Source: Propionibacterium cyclohexanicum (lineage in GTDB: Bacteria > Actinomycetota > Actinomycetes > Propionibacteriales > Propionibacteriaceae). From it: a stretch of 64,000 bases of DNA. The stretch spans positions 24,278 through 88,277 of the forward strand of contig NZ_FOGZ01000011.1 in NCBI RefSeq assembly GCF_900111365.1, in the 5' to 3' direction. The translations under genes and the position numbers were made by a program. This document shows, piece by piece, positions 1 through 8,801 of this stretch (positions are counted from its first letter, which is position 1; every line of letters starts with the position of its first letter). A model generated the notes under the pieces. That model searched no databases, was not told the origin of the DNA, and saw nothing but the letters and a program-made list of their open reading frames with translations.

Positions 1-360
1 CGCCGCGTCGCGGACACGGTGCGCGGGATGAACGCCAACCAGGCAATCGCGACCCTGCGGTTTGCACCCCAAGCGGCCAGCGAGCCCGTTCGCAAGGTCG
101 TCGAGAGCGCGGTGGCGAACGCGGAGAATGCCGAGAACCTGCGTGCCGACGATCTGTACGTCAGCCAGATCTTCGTGGACGAGGGTGTGACCATGCGTCG
201 TATCCGTCCTCGGGCGAAGGGCTCGGCCAGCCGTATCCTCAAGCGTTCCAGCCACATCACAGCTGTGGTGGAGCCCCGCCCGGCCAAACCGGCACCGAGC
301 AAGACCGCCAAGGTCGCGGCGGACACCGCGACCGACACTGAGACCCAGAAGGAGGCCTGA
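1..360 (+). CDS. rplV: 50S ribosomal protein L22 (5'-truncated by window)
   Basis: Large-subunit protein uL22, which binds 23S rRNA and lines the peptide exit tunnel. The reading frame is open from base 1, so the start lies outside the window; 119 residues are visible. The family core is clear ([19 protein letters not shown], then RRIRPRAKG, the tunnel-facing hairpin). A tail of about 35 Ala/Pro/Lys/Thr-rich residues follows, as is common in actinobacteria. rpsC starts 2 bases after the stop, the standard S10-operon order. Confidence 0.97.
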   Translation, partial: RRVADTVRGMNANQAIATLRFAPQAASEPVRKVVESAVANAENAENLRADDLYVSQIFVDEGVTMRRIRPRAKGSASRILKRSSHITAVVEPRPAKPAPSKTAKVAADTATDTETQKEA

Positions 361-362
361 GC

Positions 363-1196
363 GTGGGACAGAAGATCAACCCGAACGGCTTCCGCCTGGG
401 TGTCACCACCGATCACAAGTCACGCTGGTATGCCGAGAAGCAGTATGCCGAGCTCGTGAACGAGGACGACAAGATCCGCACCTGGCTCACCAAGAACCTT
501 GAGCGCGCCGGCATCAGCTCGGTGGAGATCGAGCGTCGCAGTGAGCGTTTGACCATTTTCCTCTACGCCGCTCGTCCGGGCATCGTCATCGGCCGCAACG
601 GTGCCGAGGCGGAGCGGGTGCGCACCGAGCTGGAGAAGCTCAGCGGAAAGCAGATCCAGCTGAACATCCTCGAGGTCAAGGAGCCCGAGACCGACGCGCA
701 GCTGGTGGCCCAGGGCATTGCCGAGCAGCTCGGTGCGCGCGTTGCCTTCCGGCGCGCCATGCGCAAGGCTCAGCAGACCGCCATCCGCTCCGGGGCCCAG
801 GGAATTCGCATCAAGTGCTCGGGTCGTCTGGGTGGCGCCGAGATGAGCCGTTCCGAGGGCTATCGCGAGGGTCGGGTTCCGCTGCACACGCTGCGTGCGG
901 ACATTGACTACGGCTTCTACGAGGCCCGCACCACCTTCGGCCGGATCGGCGTGAAGGTGTGGATCTACAAGGGCGATGTCACCGGAACCCGCGCTGAACG
1001 CGCTGCCCAGAAGGCAGCTCGCCAGGCGGCTCCTGGCCGTCAGCGTCCGAACCGTCGTCCTGGCCGCGCCGAGCGCAGCGATCGTGGTGAGCGCGGCGGT
1101 CGTCGCCGTGCTGACGCCGCAAGGGAGCAGGCACCTCGCGCAGCCGCCCCCGCAGCCGCTGCGGAGACGCCAGCCACTGAGAACACAGGAGCCTGA
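363..1196 (+). CDS. rpsC: 30S ribosomal protein S3
   Basis: Small-subunit head protein uS3 at the mRNA entry channel. The 277-residue product starts at GTG with the family N terminus [16 protein letters not shown] domain with the loop GRNG lies near residues 75-85, and the S3 C-terminal domain follows ([14 protein letters not shown]). The last 60 or so residues are an Arg/Ala/Pro-rich tail, longer than in E. coli. It sits between rplV and rplP in one operon. Confidence 0.98.
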   Translation: MGQKINPNGFRLGVTTDHKSRWYAEKQYAELVNEDDKIRTWLTKNLERAGISSVEIERRSERLTIFLYAARPGIVIGRNGAEAERVRTELEKLSGKQIQLNILEVKEPETDAQLVAQGIAEQLGARVAFRRAMRKAQQTAIRSGAQGIRIKCSGRLGGAEMSRSEGYREGRVPLHTLRADIDYGFYEARTTFGRIGVKVWIYKGDVTGTRAERAAQKAARQAAPGRQRPNRRPGRAERSDRGERGGRRRADAAREQAPRAAAPAAAAETPATENTGA

Positions 1197-1200
1197 AATC

Positions 1201-1620
1201 ATGCTGATTCCTCGCCGTGTGAAATACCGCAAGCAGCACCATCCGACTCGTCGCGGCATGGCCAAGGGCGGCACCGAGCTCGCCTTCGGCGAGTACGGAA
1301 TCCAGGCGCTGCAGCCGGCCTATATGACCAACCGTCAGATCGAGGCCGCCCGTATCGCGATGACCCGCTACATCAAGCGTGGCGGCAAGGTGTGGATCAA
1401 CGTCTACCCCGACCGTCCGCTGACCAAGCACCCGGCCGAGTCCCGGATGGGTTCGGGCAAGGGCTCTCCGGAGTTCTGGGTCGTCAACGTCAAGCCAGGC
1501 CGGGTGCTCTTCGAGCTGTCCGGCGTCACCGACGACATCGCTCACGAGGCGTTGCGCCTGGCCATCCACAAGCTGCCCTTCAAGGCACGCATCATCTCGC
1601 GCGAATCAGGTGAGAACTGA
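1201..1620 (+). CDS. rplP: 50S ribosomal protein L16
   Basis: uL16, placed near the A-site tRNA elbow and needed late in 50S assembly. The 139-residue product starts at ATG 1201 with [15 protein letters not shown]; a longer upstream frame exists but is antisense-type noise over rpsC. The conserved motifs FGEYGIQAL and [13 protein letters not shown] are intact. It is 4 bases after rpsC and its stop nearly abuts the rpmC start. Confidence 0.98.
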   Translation: MLIPRRVKYRKQHHPTRRGMAKGGTELAFGEYGIQALQPAYMTNRQIEAARIAMTRYIKRGGKVWINVYPDRPLTKHPAESRMGSGKGSPEFWVVNVKPGRVLFELSGVTDDIAHEALRLAIHKLPFKARIISRESGEN

Positions 1621-1621
1621 T

Positions 1622-1870
1622 ATGGCAAAGACCAAGAGTGTCGCCGCGTCCGAACTGCGCGGGCTGCCGCGCACCGAGCTCAATGCCAAGGTCGTCGAGC
1701 TGAAGGAAGAGCTGTTTGCGTTGCGCTTCCAGGCCGCGACCGGCCAGCTCGAGAACAGTGGACGGCTGCGCGAGGTCCGCAAGGACATCGCGCGCATCTA
1801 CACCGTGCTCCAGGAGCGCAACCTCGGTATCGTCGACGACCCGGATCGTGAAGGAGAGGTCGAGGCATGA
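1622..1870 (+). CDS. rpmC: 50S ribosomal protein L29
   Basis: uL29, at the exit of the peptide tunnel and part of the docking platform for nascent-chain factors. The 82-residue product starts at ATG 1622 ([12 protein letters not shown]). The two-helix core holds the signature [18 protein letters not shown]. It overlaps the next gene, rpsQ, by 4 bases (ATGA), indicating coupled translation. Confidence 0.97.
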   Translation: MAKTKSVAASELRGLPRTELNAKVVELKEELFALRFQAATGQLENSGRLREVRKDIARIYTVLQERNLGIVDDPDREGEVEA

Positions 1871-2142
1871 GCCAGACCGAAGAGACCGTCGAGCGCGCGG
1901 GCCGCAAGGTCCGCGAGGGCGTTGTGGCGTCGGCGAAGATGGACAAGACCATCGTCGTCGTCGTCGAGGACCGTGTGAAGCACGCCCTCTACGGCAAGGT
2001 CATGACGAAGAATGTGCGGCTCAAGGCCCACGACGAGAACAACGAGGCCGGCGAGGGCGACCGGGTACGCATCATGGAGACGCGTCCGCTGTCCGCCACG
2101 AAGCGCTGGCGTCTCGTGCAGGTCGTGGAGAAGGCCAAGTAG
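1867..2142 (+). CDS. rpsQ: 30S ribosomal protein S17
   Basis: uS17, an OB-fold primary 16S rRNA binder. Its 91 residues include the signature [19 protein letters not shown] and the C-terminal motif [12 protein letters not shown]. It is the last S10-operon gene. A 129-base gap with two hairpins separates it from rplN, the first spc-operon gene, a natural boundary between the two transcription units. Confidence 0.98.
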   Translation: MSQTEETVERAGRKVREGVVASAKMDKTIVVVVEDRVKHALYGKVMTKNVRLKAHDENNEAGEGDRVRIMETRPLSATKRWRLVQVVEKAK

Positions 2143-2185
2143 CAAGGACTTCTCGGCGTCATCCGCGTTGGTGGGGCCGAGTCAC

Positions 2186-2247
2186 CCCCTGGCAAAATCC
2201 AGGGGTCAACAACGAGTCTGGCAAGGCCCTGGGGGGTGACCCCAGGG
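2186..2247 (+). terminator. Two hairpins in the rpsQ-rplN gap
   Basis: Two consecutive inverted repeats are present: 2186-2192 with 2199-2205 (7-bp stem, 6-base loop) and 2227-2234 with 2240-2247 (8-bp stem, 5-base loop). No T-tract follows either. They lie at the S10/spc operon boundary and could be a weak terminator, attenuator or mRNA-stabilising element. The rplN ribosome binding site (GAGGAG) comes after the second hairpin. Confidence 0.55.
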
Positions 2248-2271
2248 AACCGGTCGGGCAGAGGAGAAGAA

Positions 2272-2643
2272 ATGATCCAGCAGGAGACGCGGCTCAAGGT
2301 CGCCGACAACACTGGTGCCAAGGAACTCTTGTGCATCCGTGTTCTCGGTGGATCGAAGCGTCGCTACGCCGGGCTCGGCGACACCATTGTGTGTGCCGTG
2401 AAGGATGCCATCCCCGGTGGCAACGTGAAGAAGGGCGAGGTCGTCAAGGCTGTCGTCGTGCGCACCGTGAAGTCGCACCGTCGGGTGGACGGTTCCTACA
2501 TCAAGTTCGACGAGAATGCCGCTGTCATCCTGGGCGGCACGAGCGGCGAGCCCCGTGGCACCCGCATCTTCGGGCCGGTGGCCCGCGAGCTGCGCGACAA
2601 GCGATTCATGCGCATCATCTCGCTGGCCCCGGAGGTGATCTGA
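2272..2643 (+). CDS. rplN: 50S ribosomal protein L14
   Basis: uL14, a five-stranded beta-barrel protein forming bridges to the 30S subunit and the docking site for RsfS. The 123-residue product starts at ATG 2272, 5 bases after a GAGGAG-type site; the in-frame GTG at 2236 is rejected because it lies inside a hairpin. The signature [20 protein letters not shown] is intact. It is the first gene of the spc operon. Confidence 0.98.
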   Translation: MIQQETRLKVADNTGAKELLCIRVLGGSKRRYAGLGDTIVCAVKDAIPGGNVKKGEVVKAVVVRTVKSHRRVDGSYIKFDENAAVILGGTSGEPRGTRIFGPVARELRDKRFMRIISLAPEVI

Positions 2644-2644
2644 G

Positions 2645-3019
2645 ATGGCGAAGTTCAAGCTGAAGAAGGGCGATCGGGTGAAGGTGATCGCCGGTAAGGA
2701 CCGGGGTGCGGTCGGCGAGATCATCGCCGTTCACACCGAGACCCAGCGTGTCACCGTCCAGGGTGTCAACATCGTCAAGCACCACAAGCGCGACAACGGC
2801 GACCCGAACACGGGACGTCAGGTCAAGGGCGGGATCATCGCGTCCGAGGCATCGATTCATGTGTCGAATGTCCAGCTCCTCGTCAAGGACGGCGACAAGG
2901 AGGTGCTGACCCGGGTGGGCAGCGAGCGCAAGCAGGTGACCAAGCGTCGTCCCGACGGCTCGGAGTACGAAGGCACCCGCGGCACCCGTATTGCCCGCAA
3001 GACCGGGAAGGAGATCTGA
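2645..3019 (+). CDS. rplX: 50S ribosomal protein L24
   Basis: uL24, an early 50S assembly initiator with a KOW motif ([18 protein letters not shown], residues 9-26). It has 124 residues, the usual actinobacterial length. It starts one base after the rplN stop, and its own stop overlaps the rplE start by one base (TGATG). Confidence 0.98.
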   Translation: MAKFKLKKGDRVKVIAGKDRGAVGEIIAVHTETQRVTVQGVNIVKHHKRDNGDPNTGRQVKGGIIASEASIHVSNVQLLVKDGDKEVLTRVGSERKQVTKRRPDGSEYEGTRGTRIARKTGKEI

Positions 3020-3672
3020 TGGCCAGGACCAGGGAACCAGGTCTGAAGGTCGAGGAGGTCGTCGCGGCGTCGGCCGAGCAGACCCCGCGCTTGAAGAAGA
3101 AGTACCGCGAGGAGATCGTCAAGGCCTTGCTCGAGGAGTTCAAGTACGACAATCCGATGAAGATCCCCGGTCTCACGAAGATCGTGGTGAACATGGGTGT
3201 CGGTGAGGCAGCTCACGACTCGAAGGTTCTCGACGGGGCAGTGAAGGATCTCACGGCGATCACCGGTCAGAAGCCTCAGGTCACCGCGGCTCGCAAGTCG
3301 ATCGCCCAGTTCCATCTGCGCGAGGGCCAGGCCATCGGCTGCCATGTCACGCTTCGTGGCGACCGGATGTGGGAGTTCGCCGATCGGTTGCTCAGCCTTG
3401 CGCTGCCCCGAATCCGTGACTTCCGGGGCCTCAACGGCAATCAGTTCGACGGTCATGGGAACTACACCTTTGGCCTGACCGAGCAGGTCATGTTCCTCGA
3501 GATCGATCCGGACAAGATCGACCGGACGCGCGGTATGGACATCACCTTTGTCACGAGCGCGTCCACCGATGCGGAGGGCAAGGCGCTGCTGAAGCACCTC
3601 GGCTTCCCCTTCAAGACAGTCGACGATGCGAAGACCGGCAAGAAGCGCGTCTTCCAGGGCAAGCGGAAGTAA
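3019..3672 (+). CDS. rplE: 50S ribosomal protein L5
   Basis: uL5, which binds 5S rRNA and contacts P-site tRNA. Its 217 residues include the signature [17 protein letters not shown] and the conserved RDFRGL and GNYTFGL segments. The N terminus has about 30 extra residues compared with E. coli, as in other actinobacteria. It lies between rplX and rpsZ. Confidence 0.98.
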   Translation: MARTREPGLKVEEVVAASAEQTPRLKKKYREEIVKALLEEFKYDNPMKIPGLTKIVVNMGVGEAAHDSKVLDGAVKDLTAITGQKPQVTAARKSIAQFHLREGQAIGCHVTLRGDRMWEFADRLLSLALPRIRDFRGLNGNQFDGHGNYTFGLTEQVMFLEIDPDKIDRTRGMDITFVTSASTDAEGKALLKHLGFPFKTVDDAKTGKKRVFQGKRK

Positions 3673-3681
3673 GGATCACAG

Positions 3682-3867
3682 ATGGCAAAGACCGCGTTGA
3701 AGGTCAAGCAGGCCCGTGGGTCGAAGTTCGCCGTGCGCAACTACACCCGGTGCCAGCGCTGTGGACGTTCCAAGTCGGTGTACAAGAAGTTTGGGCTGTG
3801 CAGGATCTGCCTGCGCGAGCTCGCCCACGCCGGGGCACTGCCCGGCGTGACCAAGTCGTCCTGGTGA
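3682..3867 (+). CDS. rpsZ: 30S ribosomal protein S14, zinc-binding type Z
   Basis: uS14 of the short, zinc-bound form (61 residues), required for late 30S head assembly. Four cysteines at residues 24, 27, 40 and 43 form two CxxC pairs (TRCQRCGR and LCRICLR) that hold Zn2+. Organisms with this form often keep a zinc-free paralogue elsewhere, induced on zinc starvation; none is in the window. Its last two codons (TGG TGA) form the start of the 33-bp tandem repeat that follows. Confidence 0.97.
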   Translation: MAKTALKVKQARGSKFAVRNYTRCQRCGRSKSVYKKFGLCRICLRELAHAGALPGVTKSSW

Positions 3868-3941
3868 GAGCAGCTTGCTGCTCGACCCGTCGATTGGTGA
3901 GAGCAGCTTGCTGCTCGATCGGTTGATTGGTGAGAGCAGCT
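3862..3941 (+). repeat. 33-bp tandem repeat containing the rpsZ stop codon
   Basis: Copies begin at 3862, 3895 and 3928, exactly 33 bases apart; the third matches for only about 14 bases. Each copy opens with the final Trp-stop of rpsZ (TGGTGA). The first two contain a perfect stem-loop (GAGCAGC, TT, GCTGCTC). The unit therefore duplicates the gene end in frame and stacks stop codons plus hairpins in the rpsZ-rpsH gap. Confidence 0.9.
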
Positions 3942-3959
3942 CTTGCCGAAGACATCTGT

Positions 3960-3987
3960 GGGGTGGGCCGCCCAGGCGGCCCACCCC
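3960..3987 (+). terminator. 12-bp hairpin in the rpsZ-rpsH gap
   Basis: A perfect 12-bp inverted repeat (3960-3971 with 3976-3987) with a 4-base loop and a very GC-rich stem. No T-tract follows. Coming after the 33-bp repeat, it makes this 225-base gap, inside an operon that is usually tightly packed, a plausible attenuation or RNA-processing point. Confidence 0.6.
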
Positions 3988-4092
3988 GTACCGCCGTGTT
4001 CGCGGCCGAGCTGGGGACGCGGCGATCACAACATCGAACGCAGCAGGTCCGAGTGGAATCGGAAACCGTTGCGAGAAAGAGGCTACGAAGCC

Positions 4093-4500
4093 ATGACAAT
4101 GACGGACCCGATCGCAGACATGCTGACTCGTGTGCGTAACGCCAACCAGGCGTTCCACGACGAGGCCAGCATGCCCAGCTCCAAGATCAAGACGCGTATC
4201 GCGGCGATCTTGAAGCAGGAGGGCTATATCGCCGACTACACGGTGAGCGAGCCTAAGGCCGGTGAGGTGAGCAAGACCCTCACCATCACCCTCAAGTACG
4301 GCGACGACCGCAAGCGTTCCATCGCTGGTGTTCGGCGTATCAGCAAGCCCGGTCTGCGCGTCTACGCGAGGTCGAACCAGCTCCCCAAGGTGCTGGGTGG
4401 TATGGGCATCGCCATCATCTCGACGTCTCAGGGTCTGATGACCGACAAGCAGGCGCACCAGAAGGCCGTAGGCGGCGAAGTGCTCGCCTACGTCTGGTGA
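4093..4500 (+). CDS. rpsH: 30S ribosomal protein S8
   Basis: uS8, a primary binder of the 16S central domain and, in E. coli, the spc-operon translational repressor. The 135-residue product starts at ATG 4093 ([17 protein letters not shown]), just after GAAAGAGG. The C-terminal signature [17 protein letters not shown] is intact. The frame is open further upstream through the repeat region, but that extension has no similarity to S8 and is rejected. Confidence 0.98.
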   Translation: MTMTDPIADMLTRVRNANQAFHDEASMPSSKIKTRIAAILKQEGYIADYTVSEPKAGEVSKTLTITLKYGDDRKRSIAGVRRISKPGLRVYARSNQLPKVLGGMGIAIISTSQGLMTDKQAHQKAVGGEVLAYVW

Positions 4501-4530
4501 GCACGGCGAGACAGCTAAGGAGATTCTGAA

Positions 4531-5073
4531 ATGTCACGAATTGGCAGGCTGCCCATCGCCGTCCCGTCCGGTGTCGAGGTGACCATTGACGGCCAGGACG
4601 TCGAGGTGAAGGGGCCCAAGGGCTCGCTGAGCCGCACCCTTCCCGAGACCATCGTCATCAGCAAGGCCGAATCCGGTGAACTCATCGTCGATCGTCCCGA
4701 CGACGAGCGGGTGAGTAAGTCGTTGCACGGCCTCAGTCGCACCCTGGTGGCCAATATGGTCACCGGCGTCACCGAGGGCTTCGAGAAGCAGCTCGAGATC
4801 GTCGGCGTCGGCTACCGTGTCGTCGCCAAGAGCCCGACCCAGCTCGAGTTCGCGCTGGGCTTCTCCCATCCGGTGATCGTCGATGCCCCCGAGGGCATCA
4901 GCTTCGATGTGAAGTCGGCGACCACGTTCACGGTCAAGGGCATCGACAAGCAGGTTGTCGGTGAGGTTGCCGCGAACATCCGAAAGATTCGCAAGCCCGA
5001 ACCCTACAAGGGCAAGGGTGTCCGCTACGCCGGCGAACACGTCCGCCGCAAGGTCGGAAAGGCTGGTAAGTGA
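4531..5073 (+). CDS. rplF: 50S ribosomal protein L6
   Basis: uL6, next to the sarcin-ricin loop and the GTPase centre. Its 180 residues form two related domains, and the C-terminal signature [15 protein letters not shown] is present. It begins with [12 protein letters not shown] after an AAGGAGA ribosome binding site and lies between rpsH and rplR. Confidence 0.98.
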   Translation: MSRIGRLPIAVPSGVEVTIDGQDVEVKGPKGSLSRTLPETIVISKAESGELIVDRPDDERVSKSLHGLSRTLVANMVTGVTEGFEKQLEIVGVGYRVVAKSPTQLEFALGFSHPVIVDAPEGISFDVKSATTFTVKGIDKQVVGEVAANIRKIRKPEPYKGKGVRYAGEHVRRKVGKAGK

Positions 5074-5075
5074 TC

Positions 5076-5459
5076 ATGGCGATCAACATCAATCACCAGA
5101 AGCATCTGTCCGCGCGCAAGGCCTCGCAGCTGCGTCGCCAGAAGCGCGGGCGCAAGAAGATCTTCGGTTACCCCGAGCGCCCTCGCCTCGTGGTCACGAA
5201 GAGTGCACGCCATATGGTCGCTCAGGTGATCGACGACGTCGCTGGCGCCACGCTGGCTTCGGCTTCGACCATGGAGGCCGATCTTCGGGCTCTCAGCGCC
5301 GACAAGACGGCCAAGGCCGAGAAGGTGGGCGAGCTGGTGGCGCAGCGCGCCAAGGATGCCGGCGTCGAGCAGGTGGTCTTCGACCGCGCAGGACATCAGT
5401 ACCACGGGCGGGTCGCGGCAGTTGCCGATGGTGCCCGCAAGGCCGGTCTCGGTCTGTGA
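5076..5459 (+). CDS. rplR: 50S ribosomal protein L18
   Basis: uL18, which binds 5S rRNA with L5 and L25. The chosen start, ATG 5076, gives 127 residues ([15 protein letters not shown]). A GTG at 5070 overlaps the rplF stop and is better spaced from GGAAAGG, so a start two codons longer is possible. The conserved [10 protein letters not shown] and the C-terminal [15 protein letters not shown] are present. Confidence 0.97.
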   Translation: MAININHQKHLSARKASQLRRQKRGRKKIFGYPERPRLVVTKSARHMVAQVIDDVAGATLASASTMEADLRALSADKTAKAEKVGELVAQRAKDAGVEQVVFDRAGHQYHGRVAAVADGARKAGLGL

Positions 5460-5482
5460 CGACGGAAAGGTAAGGACAGGCG

Positions 5483-6100
5483 ATGAACACATCCCAGCGC
5501 CGCGGAAGCGGACCGGGCAACGAGCGTCGCGGCCGTGAGGACCGTCGTGGCCGTGACAAGCAGGACGACCGCTCCAGGGATCAGTACCTGGAGCGTGTTG
5601 TCACGATCAACCGAGTGGCCAAGGTCGTTCAGGGCGGACGGCGTTTCAGCTTCACCGCACTCGTGGTGGTCGGCGATGGCAATGGCACCGTGGGTGTCGG
5701 CTATGGCAAGGCCAAGGAGGTCCCGGCGGCCATCGCCAAGGGGGTCGAGGAGGCCAAGAAGCACTTCTTCAAGGTGCCGATGATCCAGCGCACCATCCCG
5801 CATCCTGTCCAGGGTGAGAAGGCGGCTGGCGTCGTCATGCTGCGCCCGGCTTCCCCGGGCACCGGCGTCATCGCCGGCGGCTCGGTGCGTGCGGTGCTCG
5901 AGTGCGCAGGTATCCAGGACATCCTCGCGAAGTCCCTGGGTTCGGCCAATTCGATCAATGTGGTCCATGCCACGGTCGAGGCGCTGCAGTCACTCGAAGA
6001 TCCCGAGCAGGTGGCGAAGCGCCGTGGGATGTCGGTCGAGGACGTCACCCCGGCCGCGATCCTGCAGGCTCGTCACGATGCAGAAGTGGCGGCGATCTGA
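5483..6100 (+). CDS. rpsE: 30S ribosomal protein S5
   Basis: uS5, involved in mRNA unwinding and decoding fidelity. Its 205 residues start with about 30 charged Arg/Asp/Gly-rich residues, followed by the double-stranded-RNA-binding fold ([17 protein letters not shown]) and the C-terminal domain ([16 protein letters not shown]). Its TGA stop shares a base with the rpmD start. Confidence 0.98.
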   Translation: MNTSQRRGSGPGNERRGREDRRGRDKQDDRSRDQYLERVVTINRVAKVVQGGRRFSFTALVVVGDGNGTVGVGYGKAKEVPAAIAKGVEEAKKHFFKVPMIQRTIPHPVQGEKAAGVVMLRPASPGTGVIAGGSVRAVLECAGIQDILAKSLGSANSINVVHATVEALQSLEDPEQVAKRRGMSVEDVTPAAILQARHDAEVAAI

Positions 6101-6282
6101 TGGCAGAGCTGAAGATCACCCAGACGAAGTCCATCGTGAGCGAGAAGCCCGCCGTCCGCGCGACGGTGAAGGCTCTCGGACTCAAGCGAATCGGCGACTC
6201 CGTGACCCAGGCCGATCGTCCCGAGATCCGCGGGATGATCCGGGCGGCCCGTCACCTGGTCGTCGTGGAGGAGGTGAAGTAG
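6100..6282 (+). CDS. rpmD: 50S ribosomal protein L30
   Basis: uL30, a 60-residue 50S protein. The typical core ([20 protein letters not shown], then [10 protein letters not shown] and [12 protein letters not shown]) is complete. The start ATG at 6100 overlaps the rpsE stop and a 2-base gap precedes rplO, so the three genes are translationally coupled. Confidence 0.97.
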   Translation: MAELKITQTKSIVSEKPAVRATVKALGLKRIGDSVTQADRPEIRGMIRAARHLVVVEEVK

Positions 6283-6284
6283 AC

Positions 6285-6728
6285 ATGCCTATCAAGGTCC
6301 ATCACCTGCGTCCCGCACCCGGGGCCAAGCAGGATCGGCGTCGTGTCGGTCGAGGCGAGGCCGGCAAGGGCGGCAAGACGGCAGGCCGCGGCACGAAGGG
6401 CACCGGCGCACGCAAGAACGTCCCCCAGAGCTTCGAGGGCGGCTCGATGCCGATGCATATGAGGGTCCCGAAGCTGCGGGGCTTCCAGAATCCGTACAAG
6501 GTGAGCTACCAGGTCGTCAACCTGTCGCTGCTCAACGAGCTGTTCCCAGAGGGGGGCACGGTTGGCGTGGCGGAGCTCGTGGCGGCCGGTGCGGTGCGCA
6601 AGGGTCAGCCGGTGAAGGTGCTCGGCACCGGGGAGCTCACGGTGGCGCTGCAGATCAGCGCCGACGCCGTCTCCGCGTCGGCTCGCGAGAAGATCGAGAA
6701 GGCGGGCGGTTCGGTCACCACTGTGTGA
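6285..6728 (+). CDS. rplO: 50S ribosomal protein L15
   Basis: uL15, a late-assembly 50S protein with a Gly/Arg-rich N-terminal extension threading through 23S rRNA ([18 protein letters not shown]). It has 147 residues and starts at ATG 6285 ([10 protein letters not shown]). In most bacteria secY follows directly. Here the operon ends at a strong hairpin and secY is 8.4 kb away. Confidence 0.98.
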   Translation: MPIKVHHLRPAPGAKQDRRRVGRGEAGKGGKTAGRGTKGTGARKNVPQSFEGGSMPMHMRVPKLRGFQNPYKVSYQVVNLSLLNELFPEGGTVGVAELVAAGAVRKGQPVKVLGTGELTVALQISADAVSASAREKIEKAGGSVTTV

Positions 6729-6746
6729 GCGTGCGCCATCCTCGTG

Positions 6747-6797
6747 AATGTGCCTGTGGGCGGAACCAGCGCAGCTGGTTCCGCCCACAGGCACATT
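6747..6797. terminator. 24-bp perfect hairpin, bidirectional terminator
   Basis: A perfect 24-bp inverted repeat (6747-6770 with 6774-6797) with a 3-base loop sits between the convergent rplO and FMN reductase genes. Its strength and position suggest it ends transcription from both sides. It has only a short T pair after the stem on the plus strand. Confidence 0.85.
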
Positions 6798-6830
6798 GGG
6801 GCCGGCAGCCCTGGGGCTCGCCGCGGAGGC

Positions 6831-7505
6831 TCAGCCTCCAGCGGCGCGTCTGCCCTGGGCGACCCGGCGCAGCATGGATTCGAAGTCGTTGCCCTCGGTG
6901 ACGCGGGGTTCTTGCGGCGGCGGTGAGGCGCTGCCCCGAGCAGTCGTGATGGTGCCGGGAACGAGCCGCAGCAGGGAGGCTGCGGCCTGCTGGGCGCGGC
7001 GGTCAAGGGAGTCGCCAGCCCAGTCATCGGTGGCGGCGAAGATGCTGATCGGTGCAACGAGGGCGTGCAGATAGTGGAGCATCGGGAGCATGGCCCTGTC
7101 GATGACGAGCGAGTGGCGCGCCGTCCCCCCGGTGGCTCCGAGCAATACCGGTTTGTCGCGCAGCGTGGCCTCGTCGAGCACTTCGAAGAGCAGGGAGAAC
7201 AGGGCGGCAGGTTGGCCGTTGTGGACGGGCGCGACGGCGATGAGGGCGTCGGCCCGATGGATGCGCTGCTGGAGCTGGCGCAGGCCGGCAGGCATGAGGT
7301 GACCCAGCTGGGCGCTGAGCAGATCTGTGGCGATCTCACGAACTTCGACGATCTCGACTGGTTGTGCTGCAGCCACGGCGGGGAGCTGCCCTCGGACGGC
7401 TGCTGCGAGCTTGTCGACAAGCATCCGAGTCGCCGAGGGTGTGCCCAGTCCGGCGCTGATGGCAAGGATCTTCACCGGGTCCTCGCCGACGGCTCGCTCA
7501 GTCAC
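6831..7505 (-). CDS. FMN reductase partnered with a luciferase-like monooxygenase (CE1759-type)
   Basis: Flavodoxin-fold NAD(P)H-dependent FMN reductase, likely supplying FMNH2 to the upstream monooxygenase. The 224-residue product starts at GTG 7505 (a GTG ten codons later is an alternative). The N-terminal beta strand and flavin phosphate loop (ILAISAGLGTPSATRML) and the motif VAPVHNGQPAALFSLLFEVL, followed by LLGATGGTARHSL, match the SsuE/MsuE-like group. It overlaps the monooxygenase stop by 8 bases, so the two are coupled. The pairing and length match the family named after Corynebacterium CE1759, which occurs beside CE1758-type monooxygenases. Confidence 0.85.
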   Translation of the reverse strand: MTERAVGEDPVKILAISAGLGTPSATRMLVDKLAAAVRGQLPAVAAAQPVEIVEVREIATDLLSAQLGHLMPAGLRQLQQRIHRADALIAVAPVHNGQPAALFSLLFEVLDEATLRDKPVLLGATGGTARHSLVIDRAMLPMLHYLHALVAPISIFAATDDWAGDSLDRRAQQAAASLLRLVPGTITTARGSASPPPQEPRVTEGNDFESMLRRVAQGRRAAGG

Positions 7506-8643
7506 GGTGCGGCTCCCTCTCGCGAGCCGCCAGCAGCGAGGCATGAGTGGGCGCATCGGGGACCTCGGCCGGCCGGTTGTGCGCGAAGCCCTCGCGCATC
7601 TGAGGCAGGATCTCGCCAAGGAGCTCGAGTTGCTCAAGCACGGTCCGCAGAGGCAGACCGGCGTGGTCGATGAGGAACAGCTGGCGCTGATAGGGCCCGA
7701 ACAGCTGCGCGAAGGACAACGTGCGTTCCAGCACCTGCTGTGGTGAGCCGACAGTGAGCGGGGTCTGCGCGGTGAACTCCTCCAAGGACGGCCCATGTCC
7801 GTAGACCGGGGCATTGTCGAAATAGGGGCGGAACTCGCGGATCGCGTCCTGGGAATTGCGGCGCATGAAGAACTGCCCTCCGACCCCGACGATGGCCTGC
7901 GCCGCGCTGCCATGGCCGTAGTGCTCGAAGCGGCGCCGGTAGAGCGCGATCATCTGGGCGGTGTGCTCCAGTGGCCAGAAGATGTTGTTGTGAAAGAAGC
8001 CGTTGCCGTAGTAGGCAGCCTGTTCGGCAATCTCGGGGGAGCGGATGGAACCGTGCCAGACGAACGGGGGAATCCCGTCGAGGGGGCGTGGCACCGAGGT
8101 GAAGCCCTGGAGCGGGGTCCGGAAGCGGCCCTGCCAATCCACCTGTTCCTCGCGCCACAGCCGGTGCAGCAGGGCATAGTTCTCCAACGCCAGCTCGATG
8201 CCCTGGCGGATGTCCTTGCCGAACCACGGATAGACGGGCCCGGTGTTGCCGCGCCCGAGCATGAGGTCGACGCGCCCGTGCGTCAGGTGCTGGAGCATGG
8301 CAAAGTCTTCGGCGATCTTCACAGGATCGTTGGTGGTGATGAGCGTCGTCGCGGTGGACACGATGAGCCGTTTGGTCTGGGCGGCGATCCAGGCGAGGGT
8401 CGTTGTGGGGGAGGAGGAGAAGAAGGGCGGGTTGTGGTGCTCTCCGATCGCGAAGACGTCGAGGCCGATGTCCTCGGCGTGGCGGGCGATTCGTCCCCAG
8501 CCCTCGAGGCGCTCGTGCTCGCTCGGGGTATGTCCGTTGGTGGGATCTGCCGTGAGGTCCGAGACGGAGAAGATGCCGATCTGCACCTGGACACGCGCCG
8601 GCTCCCGGGTCGCGCTGGGCGGGTCCACGACATCGTTGAACAT
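7498..8643 (-). CDS. Luciferase-like FMN-dependent monooxygenase (CE1758-type)
   Basis: TIM-barrel flavin monooxygenase that uses FMNH2 and O2; the substrate is unknown. The 381-residue product from ATG 8643 includes GIFSVSDLTADPTNG, then AEDIGLDVFAIGEHH and LMLGRGNTGPVYPWFG, characteristic of bacterial-luciferase-like proteins. A GTG closer to GIFSV (near residue 18) could be the true start. It is coupled to the FMN reductase downstream. A perfect palindrome separates it from the peptide ABC genes upstream, so co-transcription with them is not certain, though the cassette layout suggests uptake and oxidation of one compound. Confidence 0.85.
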   Translation of the reverse strand: MFNDVVDPPSATREPARVQVQIGIFSVSDLTADPTNGHTPSEHERLEGWGRIARHAEDIGLDVFAIGEHHNPPFFSSSPTTTLAWIAAQTKRLIVSTATTLITTNDPVKIAEDFAMLQHLTHGRVDLMLGRGNTGPVYPWFGKDIRQGIELALENYALLHRLWREEQVDWQGRFRTPLQGFTSVPRPLDGIPPFVWHGSIRSPEIAEQAAYYGNGFFHNNIFWPLEHTAQMIALYRRRFEHYGHGSAAQAIVGVGGQFFMRRNSQDAIREFRPYFDNAPVYGHGPSLEEFTAQTPLTVGSPQQVLERTLSFAQLFGPYQRQLFLIDHAGLPLRTVLEQLELLGEILPQMREGFAHNRPAEVPDAPTHASLLAAREREPHRD

Positions 8644-8716
8644 GCAACCGTCAACCGGGAATGGCCCACGGCTATTCCGGCCCCGGGCGCCGATGCAGGC
8701 ATCGCCCCCGAAATGC

Positions 8717-8748
8717 ACTGGGGCCCCGCCATATGGCGGGGCCCCAGT
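8717..8748. terminator. 32-bp perfect palindrome
   Basis: Every base from 8717 to 8748 is self-complementary about its centre: a 14-bp GC-rich arm on each side of ATAT. It lies between the ABC binding-protein gene (upstream, minus strand) and the monooxygenase gene. It most likely terminates or attenuates transcription leaving the transporter operon. Confidence 0.8.
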
Positions 8749-8801
8749 GTCAGTGCGGCAGTGTCAGTGCAGCAGGGGATCACGAACTTCCGGTGTGGGG
8801 A

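Noticed and set aside
3862..3941. Possible CRISPR-like array
   Set aside because: The units are contiguous tandem repeats without unique spacers of regular size, and no cas gene is near.
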